In this document: piece by piece, positions 1-10,865 of the stretch
Position numbering within the stretch: the stretch's first letter is position 1
Layout of the letters: each line of letters starts with the position of its first letter
Source of the DNA: Erpobdella octoculata
Taxonomy: Eukaryota > Annelida > Clitellata > Hirudinida > Erpobdellidae
Direction of reading: 5' to 3'
DNA: 64,000 nt
Assembly: GCA_963978895.1 (NCBI GenBank)
Contig: OZ022245.1
Coordinates: 22,560,968-22,624,967, forward strand
The notes under the pieces: model-generated
Databases searched by the model: none
What the model saw: only the letters and a program-made list of their open reading frames with translations
What the model was told of the DNA's origin: nothing
Made by a program: the position numbers and the translations under genes

Positions 1-34
1 GTAGAGCTTTATTGATAGTTAGTTAAGTTATAAT

Positions 35-473
35 AAAGGTTTGACTTGTACAGTGTCTGCCTTTTTACCAACATCAGACAAGTTTTTAGATGTCAACGAC
101 CTTAAACCGTTGACGCAACTGCTAAAACAAGACAGGCATGACGATGTTGAAAAATATATTGCAGACGAGGCTCTCATTACAAGTAGGTTTCTAAAAAACA
201 AATTTTAACCAGGCTACAGTCTCCAGGAAATGATGGATTTTTTGCTGGACTATAAAGATGCATTTCCTACTCTAAATTGGCACTATTTAGCTGCAATGAC
301 TCTCGGCATCTCGATTGCCACTTGTGAAAGTTCCTATTATTGTCTAACACGAGTACTACGACCACAGAGAAGACCAATGTCCCATGAGAGAAAAAGCTAA
401 CAAGTACTTCTGGCATTTGAAAAATCGCTCTGTAAAGCAATTGATATGGATACCTATCAAATACCAAGAATGC
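35..473 (+). pseudogene. hAT transposase C-terminal remnant (ZMYM1/DUF4371-like type)
   Basis: Forward translation from about 35 gives a readable stretch (VSAFLPTSDKFLDVNDLKPL from 53), then a stop near 209, then FPTLNWHYLAAMTLGISIA followed by TCESSYY and a block ending MSHERKS before another stop. The order (hydrophobic helix, TLxIS, A-x-C-E, then R-x-x-M-S-H-E-R) is the usual hAT C-terminal dimerisation region, where the Glu of the xCE motif is catalytic. Several conserved positions are lost and there are at least two stops, so it is dead. It could be the missing C-terminus of the family decayed at 20595-22602, but the two are not adjacent. Confidence 0.65.
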
Positions 474-512
474 AATAAAATAAAATCGGATTCATATAAT
501 TGTCTTGACAAT

Positions 513-1039
513 GATCAAACCATATTATAATGAAATGGACTTTTTAGTTTAGTTTCTCATTTTTAGCTACTACACATCCATTCATGTTTTAAACATGAAA
601 ATTGTCATGAGTTTCATAATCAGTGCTTGGACGTAGTCTTACAATATTATAATAACTTTAATCTTACAGTTTTAGAACAGAGAAAGAAACTAATTCAGCT
701 TAGCTGACAAACGTTGGCTTTTGATTTTTGAATGACTCTCAATAATTCAAACTATTTTCATAATTTAGTATTTTTTAGTGTTAGTCTGACACTGCAATAC
801 TATTAACCCCAATATTCTGAACTGATTAATTCAAAGAAACAATTTAAAGCTTACTGTCAAACCACACAATATTTTCAACAATATAAGTTTAATGATAGAC
901 TTGATATATAATCTAATCTTCTATTTAGGTTGTTTAGAATCTGATGACAAGTTTTATGGGTAAAACATGAATGGATGTTTAGTAACTTAAAATGAGAAAG
1001 TAAACTAAATAGTACATTTTATTATAATGTTGTTTGATC
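513..1039. mobile_element. Foldback/MITE-like element with about 90-bp inverted ends
   Basis: The arm 513-605 (starting gatcaaac and running through tttagtttagtttctcat and catccattcatgtttta) is an imperfect reverse complement of about 946-1039. The roughly 340-bp centre has no reading frame of note. No clear target duplication was found, so the transposon class is open; a non-autonomous DNA transposon is the likeliest reading. Confidence 0.55.
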
Positions 1040-1269
1040 TTTGTTTGCGATATATGTGCTACGTTGAGTTGATTTCTAATTCGTTTAAAAGTTATTTTAA
1101 GATAGCTTCGGAAATATTCCCCCCCTTCCCTCCAGAAGATTTTCTGCGGGCGCCCATGGTCACCAGTCAAGATCAGAATTAATCAAAAATTGTTTACTAG
1201 CTTTTAACTAAATTCCAGGTTCGGATACGTAATTTCCCTTAAGCAAAAAACTAAATCACATGTGCTCAT

Positions 1270-1466
1270 GGTGCTGTGTTAGTTGAGTTTGGTAGAATGT
1301 TGGCCTTGAATGTGAAAACTTCAAGGTTAGACACGCACTCGTTGCCTAGTGGTCATGTTAGCCAAAAACTTAGCGCGAGTAAAATGGTTTTTCGCCATGG
1401 GGCATAGAGCTTCTAATCTCTGTAAGAGGGGCTCTATAAATTGGCACATTACATTACATTACATTA
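1270..1466 (+). repeat. tRNA-derived SINE (family A), unit 1
   Basis: About 195 bp with a decayed tRNA-like head (tagttgagtttgg, an A-box relic), the block ccttgaatgtgaaaacttca, then a body ending in ggctctataaattgg and a tail of ACATT repeats. Identity as a SINE rests on the better preserved reverse copy at 57836-58034, which has clear A and B boxes. It lies about 55 bp upstream of tRNA-Val. Confidence 0.65.
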
Positions 1467-1519
1467 TTCGAAATTGCTAGTTGGAATAATTCGTTTGCCA
1501 ATATAGGTACCCTCGCTTA

Positions 1520-1592
1520 GTTTTCGTGGTGTAGTGGTTATCACGTTCGCCTAACACGCGAAAGGTCCCCAGTTCGAGCCTGGGCGGAAACA
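1520..1592 (+). tRNA. tRNA-Val(AAC), unit 1
   Basis: 73 nt, no intron. The anticodon AAC (1553-1555) sits in loop CTAACAC closed by TTCGC/GCGAA. A box is tggtgtagtggtta and B box is agttcgagcct. Acceptor GTTTTCG pairs with CGGAAAC with one G-U wobble where units 3 and 4 have C-G. TTTT for Pol III termination follows at about 1598. It should decode GTT valine codons and, after modification to inosine, GTC and GTA. Confidence 0.95.
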
Positions 1593-1944
1593 TATTATTT
1601 TGCACTGAGAAGAAAACAATCTCATATTGCTTAAAATATTAATAATAGATAAATTAGTAATTGTGTTATGTTTTTAGGTAACTTAACAATCAATAGTAAT
1701 CAGCATTAATTGTTTGATTGTAATGATGTAAATTTACATTTAAAACATTGACTCTTTGGCTGAAAGAAATTATTGACAGAACAGATTAGGATTCTTTTTA
1801 CACTAATTCCCATCCTTTTTTGGGATCGGCACACTGAAAATATCTAAAAAGTTCTGCGGCACACCACAATGAGAAGTAGTTTTTATTGTTAAATATTGCT
1901 AGTTTTCACACGGTTTTCTATGCTGTGGCTGAACTTATTTAAAA

Positions 1945-1967
1945 ACATATATATATATATATATATA
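1945..1967. repeat. Short TA microsatellite at the left edge of the Penelope-like element
   Basis: 23-nt TA run directly before the left inverted repeat. With the TA tract at 5913-6079 it frames the element, consistent with insertion into a TA tract. The unit 2 equivalent is at about 27528-27550. Confidence 0.85.
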
Positions 1968-2184
1968 TTCTCGCATAAACACGCTCTATTAAATGCTACG
2001 GCCCATTTTCTACAACACCATTTCTTTACTACTGCTTCAAACCGTCTAAATTTTCTTCCCGAATTAACTACACAGTCAATAGTACACAAAACTTTATTGT
2101 CACAAGGGGTTGACCGGCCGGTTTCGGCTTTATCCATCTTCAGAACCCCTATAATAAAGTAAGGAAAATCAATGTATAGAATAT
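1968..2184. repeat. Penelope-like element inverted terminal repeat, left, unit 1
   Basis: 217 bp, by eye an exact reverse complement of 5673-5889. In element orientation this is the 3' end. The unit 2 copy is at 27551-27767. Confidence 0.88.
2106..2149 (-). ncRNA. Type I hammerhead ribozyme candidate, sense with the element, unit 1
   Basis: On the minus strand the order is GGGGTT, CTGAAGA (core CUGANGA), a short stem II arm, GAAA, then ACCGGCCGGT and C. This is stem III of 3 bp with a GGCC loop, the A-U pair next to the core, and C as cleavage-site base. AACCCC then pairs with GGGGTT as stem I. Stem II is short (GG/CC with a bulged U), as known in Penelope-associated hammerheads. Predicted cut is between C and AACCCC. 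Activity is not shown. Confidence 0.8.
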
Positions 2185-2663
2185 TAGACGAAAGCCGAAT
2201 ATATAAAGATAGAGAAACAGTAATAAAACCATTCGAATATAAAACTAAAAACATAAAATTCTAAACACATACCAGCGATACAACTTTCATTAAAACCAAA
2301 GCTACGACACTACAACAGCTAACGAAACTGTTTACGTATAACTCACCTGGGAACAGGTGCACAGAATTTACAGGTACATTATTTATATTTAAACTTACTA
2401 AAAGACAATACGGTAATTTTGACAGCAAATAAAGTAGCAAAAATAAAGTTTCTTCCCGTGACCATAAAACGAGGGAATAAAGTAAACCAGAAATAAATTA
2501 AAACAGAAATAAAATAAACCAGAAATAAAATTAAAATAAATTAAGAAATAAAAAATAAAAATAAAATAAAAATAAAAAGATAAAATAAAACGAAATGAAT
2601 AAACCAAAATTAAAATAAACAAGAAATAAAATTAAAATATAATAGCTGAAAAGGTCGTTAGAA

Positions 2664-5660
2664 CTAGCGTCGGACACGACGCACCGTTATATTACCATGA
2701 TCCACCAAATGTGCAAACGGCAAAACCACATCACCACCATCATCATTCGCCAACCCACCAACATCAACACAAACCTCATCATGGCGGTTAATACAGCAAT
2801 CACCATCATCGACGTCAAGTCTCGCAACCCCTTCAAAGACATCATCAGACTCAGCAACACAACACTCACAAGAAGCATTGTCTACAACAATACCACAACC
2901 CGCATCTCCATCACCACCCCCCTCATCACCACACTCACGACCATCAAGACAATCAACATAAGCACAATTAACGCTATCATCATCACCAAAATCATCAGAA
3001 TCAACAGTGATATGCGAAGGCATAAGTTTTTTAGCCTGCTGATGACGATCATTATCAAGATTTTCTGAGCTCCGCGGAAATTCAACGGTTGAATTCTGAA
3101 TCGGAAGAACTGAAACTTCCACCGGCGACGCCAGATTTTCCTCCGCCGAACTTCGAATCGGAAGAACTGAAACTCCCACCGGCGACATCAGATTTTCCTC
3201 CGTTGAGATAACCACTTCTGTGAGATCTTTGGTAGTGAAGACATCGGTACCACCTGCTCTTGGTATGTCTTTATCAATTGGGACAAACTGTGGAAGGATA
3301 CAAGACTTGGCCGCCAAGCACGTGCTTTGACAACGCGTACGCATTTCTGAAGAGACCTCAGGTTTAGAACTCTTAACACAGAGAACATATGTTGTTACTG
3401 GAGAGGATCTCTCATTAGCTGTACTGGATTTTCTTGCTATGCACAGGCTTTGACTACGTTTATTTTTATCCGATGAGACTTTGAGTTTCGAACTATTAAC
3501 ACAAGGATTAGATGCCACCACCGAAGAGGGCCCCGCATCTGCTGTACCGTCAGAGTTTGGTAGATTACAATCACCCGTTTCAGGATATTCATCATTGGCT
3601 GGTAAACGCAACACATGCCCTAAGATAGCGGGATGCATATCAACTTTGGAAGGGTTACGAATGTGTTGTAAACAGGCTGGTGTCTTTCTCATCAAACCAC
3701 CCCCAAACAAATGTAAAGTACGTCCAAAACAGTCATCTTGTATATTAAGTGTAGGTCGTTTGGAGATAATATGGAGGGCTTCGCGAATCTTTAGACGACT
3801 AGCATCATTTTCACGATCAATGACAATTGTATTGTCAAGTAAGGTTTTTCTGGACAACCATATCTTATGAACCTTTAGAAAGTGAGAAGCAATATTTCCG
3901 CCTTGAATATGCATTGTGAGACGCCTAGATAATGTCGTTTGTGTCTGCCCAATGTAAACTTCTGGTGTACTATGATGATATGGGCATGTAAATTGATAGA
4001 TAACATTGGTAAGATGTAAGAAATCGGGACATCGACAGCTGTTGCGAATGATCATGTTATGGGATTTTTTATTCTTGTAATAAACGTTGAAGTTAAATTT
4101 GTTTTTAATGGCATCCGCAACTTTCACATTTTCTGTGATAATTGATCGAATGATGTCTTCATCCAGTTCATAGCGGTCATGCATTTGGGCGCAATACAAC
4201 AAGGAAATATCCTTAGTATTCTCACCAGCATCCGAAGGGTGTGCATTGGAAACCTTCCTGTCTAGGAAAGCCTTTAAAATGTCGTCAAACATAGTGTTTG
4301 TGTAGTTATTATTAACGAGGAGAGCTTTAATGCGTTTAATATCGGCATGAAACATCTCCCACGTAGCTGAGATCTCATAAGCTCTAGATATGAAATTAAA
4401 GACGACACTCCTCTTGTATCTGTCAGGACAGAAACTAGCGCCATTCATACATGTGTCTTCTTTGGAAGGTTTGACAAAGACCTCATGTGTAAGACCTGAT
4501 GAAGTTTGCGTGACAAGAACGTCTAGAAACGCAAGGCGTTGCTGAAAGTCACTCAGCTCAACAGTGAAGTTCAACACAGAGTTTTTATGGAGCGTATCCT
4601 TTATCTCATCCAACTGAGTCGTATCACGGCAGACAAGAAAAATGTCATCGACGTATCGAACGTATAATGGAGGCTTTTCTATTATACCGAAAGTTATTTC
4701 TTCCAGATGCCCAATATAGAAGCTGGCGAAAAGTGGACCAAGAGGAGAACCCATTGCAACCCCATCAATCTGGACAAATAGTTGACCTCTAGGATCTTGA
4801 AAAGGTAATTCCTTTGTACACAGTCGAAGCAACTGTGCTAAAGTTCCCTCTGGAATCATAAGTGTATGTGGAATATTGTTATGGTATACCCGTTGAAGAA
4901 TTATATTAATTGTGGCATCAACTGGAACAGACGTAAACAGACTGGTGACGTCAAGAGAAGCAAGAACGCCTTGCAACTGCCGGTGTCCTTTAATGAGGTT
5001 GACAAATTCAAATGACGACTTGACGGTGTATGTATTTGGACAATATGGAGATAAGATAGACACCAGAAATTTAGCTATACTGTACGTGGGTGTCGGACAT
5101 TGTGAAATGATCGGCCTGAGGGGACATCCTTCTTTATGCGTTTTAATATTTCCATAAATGTACCCAGGGGAGAAATCACCAATGATCTGCTTGAGGCCGC
5201 TATGTGGGTCATTAGCGACAACCTCTGCAATGAGACGATTAGCTTTCACTTTAATATCTTGTGTAGGATTTTTGGAGATTTTCTGAAACTTTGTATTGTC
5301 TGCGAGGATTTCGTCTAGCCTGTGCAAATAATCCAGTGTGTCGAGAATGACGTACGAGTTGGATTTATCAGATTTTTTAATTACTATATCTGAGTTCTTT
5401 CTCAATGAAGCAGCTGCACGAACCAAATCAGTAGCCATCTTTTTACGTGTATTTCGATGTTTGCAGCCTTCTGCCTTCAGTAAAGTACCTAATCTGTCTG
5501 TAACCTTCAATTTGCCATTCACCACATTTGATTCAATCTGACGATACAACACCTCTAGTTCGACCTGTTTCTTTAAAGGGTCATATTTATCTGGTACATG
5601 GCAGTTATAACCCAACTCTAAAAATTTAACTTCGTTTTCGGTGGGAACATATTTTGACAA
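2664..5660 (-). CDS. Penelope-like reverse transcriptase/GIY-YIG endonuclease, unit 1
   Basis: 998 codons from a TTG used as conventional start. The reverse transcriptase makes DNA from element RNA. Its blocks are visible in order: GNIKTHK and LRPIIS (about 170-186), SLDVTSLFTSVP with the first catalytic Asp (about 235-246), GVAMGSPLGPL (about 300-310) and YVDD with the catalytic Asp pair (336-339). The GIY-YIG nuclease, which cuts the target, follows: VIYQFTCP (553-560), VYIGQT (568-573), an Arg pair (579-580), Glu627 in REALHI and Asn639 in PTLN. After residue 650 comes a roughly 340-residue tail with two 18-residue imperfect repeats (EENLxSPVxVSVLPI) and a very acidic, Cys-rich end. No ATG lies in frame upstream before a stop at about 5700. 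The open frame continues above the TTG with residues (FVNLSKY) typical of the family, so the true start may need splicing or non-AUG initiation; the next ATG is codon 75. Confidence 0.9.
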   Translation of the reverse strand: MSKYVPTENEVKFLELGYNCHVPDKYDPLKKQVELEVLYRQIESNVVNGKLKVTDRLGTLLKAEGCKHRNTRKKMATDLVRAAASLRKNSDIVIKKSDKSNSYVILDTLDYLHRLDEILADNTKFQKISKNPTQDIKVKANRLIAEVVANDPHSGLKQIIGDFSPGYIYGNIKTHKEGCPLRPIISQCPTPTYSIAKFLVSILSPYCPNTYTVKSSFEFVNLIKGHRQLQGVLASLDVTSLFTSVPVDATINIILQRVYHNNIPHTLMIPEGTLAQLLRLCTKELPFQDPRGQLFVQIDGVAMGSPLGPLFASFYIGHLEEITFGIIEKPPLYVRYVDDIFLVCRDTTQLDEIKDTLHKNSVLNFTVELSDFQQRLAFLDVLVTQTSSGLTHEVFVKPSKEDTCMNGASFCPDRYKRSVVFNFISRAYEISATWEMFHADIKRIKALLVNNNYTNTMFDDILKAFLDRKVSNAHPSDAGENTKDISLLYCAQMHDRYELDEDIIRSIITENVKVADAIKNKFNFNVYYKNKKSHNMIIRNSCRCPDFLHLTNVIYQFTCPYHHSTPEVYIGQTQTTLSRRLTMHIQGGNIASHFLKVHKIWLSRKTLLDNTIVIDRENDASRLKIREALHIISKRPTLNIQDDCFGRTLHLFGGGLMRKTPACLQHIRNPSKVDMHPAILGHVLRLPANDEYPETGDCNLPNSDGTADAGPSSVVASNPCVNSSKLKVSSDKNKRSQSLCIARKSSTANERSSPVTTYVLCVKSSKPEVSSEMRTRCQSTCLAAKSCILPQFVPIDKDIPRAGGTDVFTTKDLTEVVISTEENLMSPVGVSVLPIRSSAEENLASPVEVSVLPIQNSTVEFPRSSENLDNDRHQQAKKLMPSHITVDSDDFGDDDSVNCAYVDCLDGRECGDEGGGDGDAGCGIVVDNASCECCVAESDDVFEGVARLDVDDGDCCINRHDEVCVDVGGLANDDGGDVVLPFAHLVDHGNITVRRVRR

Positions 5661-5672
5661 GTTGACAAATGT

Positions 5673-5889
5673 ATATTCTATACATTGATTTTCCTTACTT
5701 TATTATAGGGGTTCTGAAGATGGATAAAGCCGAAACCGGCCGGTCAACCCCTTGTGACAATAAAGTTTTGTGTACTATTGACTGTGTAGTTAATTCGGGA
5801 AGAAAATTTAGACGGTTTGAAGCAGTAGTAAAGAAATGGTGTTGTAGAAAATGGGCCGTAGCATTTAATAGAGCGTGTTTATGCGAGAA
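5673..5889. repeat. Penelope-like element inverted terminal repeat, right, unit 1
   Basis: 217 bp, reverse complement of 1968-2184, followed by about 23 bp of unique sequence and then the TA tract. The frame upstream of the TTG runs into this repeat. The unit 2 copy is at 31256-31472. Confidence 0.88.
5708..5751 (+). ncRNA. Type I hammerhead ribozyme candidate, antisense to the element frame, unit 1
   Basis: Inverted copy of 2106-2149: stem I 5708-5713 with 5746-5751, core CTGAAGA 5714-5720, GAAA 5732-5735, stem III 5735-5744, predicted cut after C5745. It would act only in RNA read from the + strand, opposite to the reverse-transcriptase frame. Confidence 0.78.
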
Positions 5890-5908
5890 TTTGATACCCA
5901 AATATTGT

Positions 5909-8275
<2,367 letters not shown>

Positions 8276-8338
8276 GTGTAGTGGTTATCACGTTCGCCTA
8301 ACACGCGAAAGGTCCCCAGTTCGAGCCTGGCGGAAACA
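8276..8338 (+). pseudogene. tRNA-Val, 5'-truncated, unit 1
   Basis: Matches Val from the D arm to the 3' end but lacks about the first 10 nt, including the whole 5' acceptor strand, and has lost one G of the T-stem GGG. Unit 3 has an intact gene here (46791). The junction looks like a small deletion between short tgt repeats. Confidence 0.85.
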
Positions 8339-8437
8339 TTTTGTTTTGCTTCTGAGAAGAAAACAATCTCAATTTGCTGAAAACATAAATAATAGATAAA
8401 TTAATAATCCTGATATGCTTTTAAGTAAGGGTTTAAG

Positions 8438-8460
8438 GGTTCGACTCCCGGTTCAAGCAC
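8438..8460 (+). pseudogene. tRNA-Gly 3' half, unit 1
   Basis: T arm (gggttcgactcccgg) and part of a Gly acceptor (ttcaagca for ctcacgca) without any 5' half. It is followed by TTTT and the tRNA-like sequence at 8468-8539. Confidence 0.65.
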
Positions 8461-8467
8461 TTTTAAG

Positions 8468-8539
8468 GGCGCTGGTTCTATTGCGGTAAAGTGTTTGCCT
8501 GTTTTTCTAAAGTACGGTAATTCTAATCTAACCAGCGTC
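8468..8539 (+). repeat. tRNA-mimic (family B retroposon head), unit 1
   Basis: 72 nt starting GGCGCTGG and ending CCAGCGTC, which pair as an acceptor stem, with a T-arm-like attctaatct motif between. A body of about 100 bp (gtctgtatggtgtgtgg, then tttgacacatgtctggg) and a short A-rich end follow to about 8637. It begins four bases after the TTTT of the Gly 3' half. It is probably the head of a tRNA-derived SINE or a very decayed tRNA gene. The unit 2 copy is at 33943-34014. Confidence 0.55.
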
Positions 8540-8639
8540 TGTATGGTGTGTGGATAGCAGAGGTGAACATTGGTTTGGTCCAATCTTTTGACACATGTCT
8601 GGGTTGGATTGAAAATAAAAGAAGTTTTTTTCAAATTAA

Positions 8640-9170
8640 CAAGAAAATTTAACTATGGGTTCTGTTGGGTCAGAAAATTTAACGTTTCTGGTGGTTCGGG
8701 ATGGGTTGAGCTAAGAAAATTGTTGGTTGGTTTGGGTTGCCAAATATGAACCCATGTACACATCTGGAGGATAGGCACAACTGCTCAACTGCTTCATCAA
8801 GGTTATGGATATCAGCGCTCAAAGCGCCTATGTGAATCTGTTATTGAACACTAAATCTGTTGTACATTTACATTTAAAGAACTGCCTCTAATTGTAATAC
8901 ACATGCTTCAGTTTTTCGAACCAGCCATGTCAATTTAAATCTATAAAACATGAAAACTAAGTTTTCAAATATTTTTGGTCTTTTACTTCAAACAAAAACT
9001 CCTAAACAAACAAAATTTATAGAACCCGGAAATTCACACAAAGTATACATAGGTTTTCCTCGTCAGGTTTAAAATTTGATACTAAATTATGTACGTTAAA
9101 AATTCTAACATTTTGAATTGCTCAATTAAAAAACCTCCGAAGTTATTTACTTTCATAGTTCTTACGAGGT
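8640..9170. other. Intergenic, nothing recognised
   Basis: AT-rich DNA with no tRNA, reading frame or clear repeat boundary. Its last part leads into the target site of the next element. The unit 2 copy is at 34115-34645. Confidence 0.5.
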
Positions 9171-9178
9171 ATTGCTGG

Positions 9179-9962
9179 TGGGGAACGGATATTTCCCCCC
9201 GGACAATCCCCCCGGACAATTCCCCCCTGGACATTCCGCCCCCCCCCCCCCCCGAACAATTCCCCTCGGATATCCCCCCTGGAGTAGAGTTAGAATTCAG
9301 GTTTTTCTAACAAACAAAGATATATTTTTAAAAGATTTAACATTTATTGTTTATGTTTAATCGAATATTATTAATTGAATAGAGTGTTTATCATTTCACT
9401 ATTTACTTCGTTAGGGTTAGGGCTAGGATAAGGGTTATGGTAAGGGTTAGCATCTCTCTAGTTACTACGTTAGGGTTATGGCTAAGGTTAGGATTATGGT
9501 TAGGGTTAGTGCTACCATCTCACTAGTTACTTCGTTAAGGTTAAGGCTAGGGTTAGGGTTAGCATCCCACTAGTTACTTCGTTAGGATTAGAGTTAGCAT
9601 CCCGCAAGTTACTTCGTTAGGGTAAGGGTTAGGGTTAGCATCCCACTAGCTACTTCGTTCACCGACAGTTAAGCAAGGGCATCCAACATTCGGCAAAATA
9701 GCTTATGCAATTTTTTTCTTCAAAAGTTTTTGACAGCACCAGCTCCTGCACCATAACATAAAAGAAACTCTTGCAATACCACAAAGTTCATACAACTGCA
9801 TTATTTTATTTATTTTCATTGATCAGAAAAACCGTCATATCCTGGAAAACATCTTACAACACGGGGGAAATGTCCGGGAAGAATGTCCGAGGGGGGAATG
9901 TCCTAGAATCTGTAGGGGGGAAATGTCCAGGAAGAAAAAGTCCGGGGAAATGTCCTACAATC
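9179..9962. mobile_element. Non-autonomous element with GGACA-TTCCCC ends and telomere-like core, unit 1
   Basis: Flanked by direct ATTGCTGG (9171-9178 and 9963-9970), an 8-bp target-duplication candidate. The left end carries several ggacaattcccccc-type repeats and a C run. The right end carries the inverted form (gggggaaatgtccgg). Between them, 9409-9645 is a degenerate TTAGGG array arranged in blocks separated by agcatcccactagttacttcg. No reading frame. Likely a hAT-type MITE by duplication length, but the family is not recognised. Confidence 0.6.
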
Positions 9963-9970
9963 ATTGCTGG

Positions 9971-10673
9971 TTATACCATGATTAGAAATAAATTGATGTA
10001 ACAAACTGTAAAATGTCAGTTGCTCGTCATATCTGTAAAAGTCTTGTAATAACTAATTGCCGACTACGACGTAAATGGTTAACCGTTTGATGCCGATTGA
10101 AGATTTTTTTCGAAGTGGTGCATCCAGTTTTTATATTAAGATATTAAATAGCTTGCACAATTGTTTGATTGTAAATATCGAGATTTTACACACTGGCTCA
10201 AACAACTTACGTATTGACTTAAACTACTATACAGACTACGGTTCCTTTAATACATTGGTTCTCAAGCTTTTTTGTGGATCGGCACACTAAAAACATCTAA
10301 AAAGTTCTGCTGAACTATAATGAAAAATTACTTTTATGGATATAAATTCCTGGTTTTCAAGTGTTTTTTTGATGTCATGGGTGAACTTGTTTAGTTGACG
10401 AGTATCCAGATCATGTCGAAACGGGGCTATAATGTCGTGATTTATTCGACACCTTTGATTTGCAAATCAAACAAAAACAATCTGAGCATTTTGGGATCCT
10501 AATGTATTATTAAGTTATAAACTCATTAATTAACTTGCACAATTGTTTGATTGTAAAGATGGGGATTTAGATTTAAAACATGGTCACGTTGGCTCAAACT
10601 TATAAACTTCAACTACTGTACAGACATGGGTGGTAAAACAAAGAAGGTTTGTAAATTTTAAAGTCTACAAGTA
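9971..10673. other. Intergenic DNA related to the 3' flank of tRNA-Val, unit 1
   Basis: No gene. About 10140-10380 is a diverged copy of 1700-1940 (shared: attgtttgattgtaa, gatcggcacactgaaaa, atctaaaaagttctgc). A second, shorter piece starts at about 10530. So DNA from the Val 3' flank also precedes tRNA-Gly. Copies lie at 35450-36112 and in part at 43935-44100 and 55150-55340. Confidence 0.55.
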
Positions 10674-10744
10674 GCGTGAGTGGTATAACGGTAGCATAGT
10701 TACCTTCCAAGCAATTGATCCGGGTTCGACTCCCGGCTCATGCA
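10674..10744 (+). tRNA. tRNA-Gly(TCC), unit 1, with a stem mismatch
   Basis: 71 nt with anticodon TCC at 10706-10708, A box tggtataacggtagca and B box ggttcgactcc. TTTT follows immediately. Compared with the Gly genes at 36113 and 44278 it has G to A in the anticodon stem (A opposite C) and C to T in the acceptor (a G-U wobble). It is probably transcribed but of doubtful function. Confidence 0.85.
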
Positions 10745-10865
10745 CTTTTAAGGGCGCTGGTGCAGTGGCGAAGCTTGGGTCTGTGTCGCCCAGGTGGTCT
10801 TCTCCCTTAAGCTATTTATAAACACGTAAAAAGCTGTGCATATTTATATTCCTGTGGGACGTAAA

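Noticed and set aside
2697..3068. Thr/Ile-rich + strand frame of 123 codons and other frames opposite the Penelope-like gene
   Set aside because: Shadow of the minus-strand acidic tail; composition follows from the real frame.
9409..9645. True telomere or chromosome end
   Set aside because: The TTAGGG-like repeats are degenerate, short, lie between inverted ends and recur in four array units.
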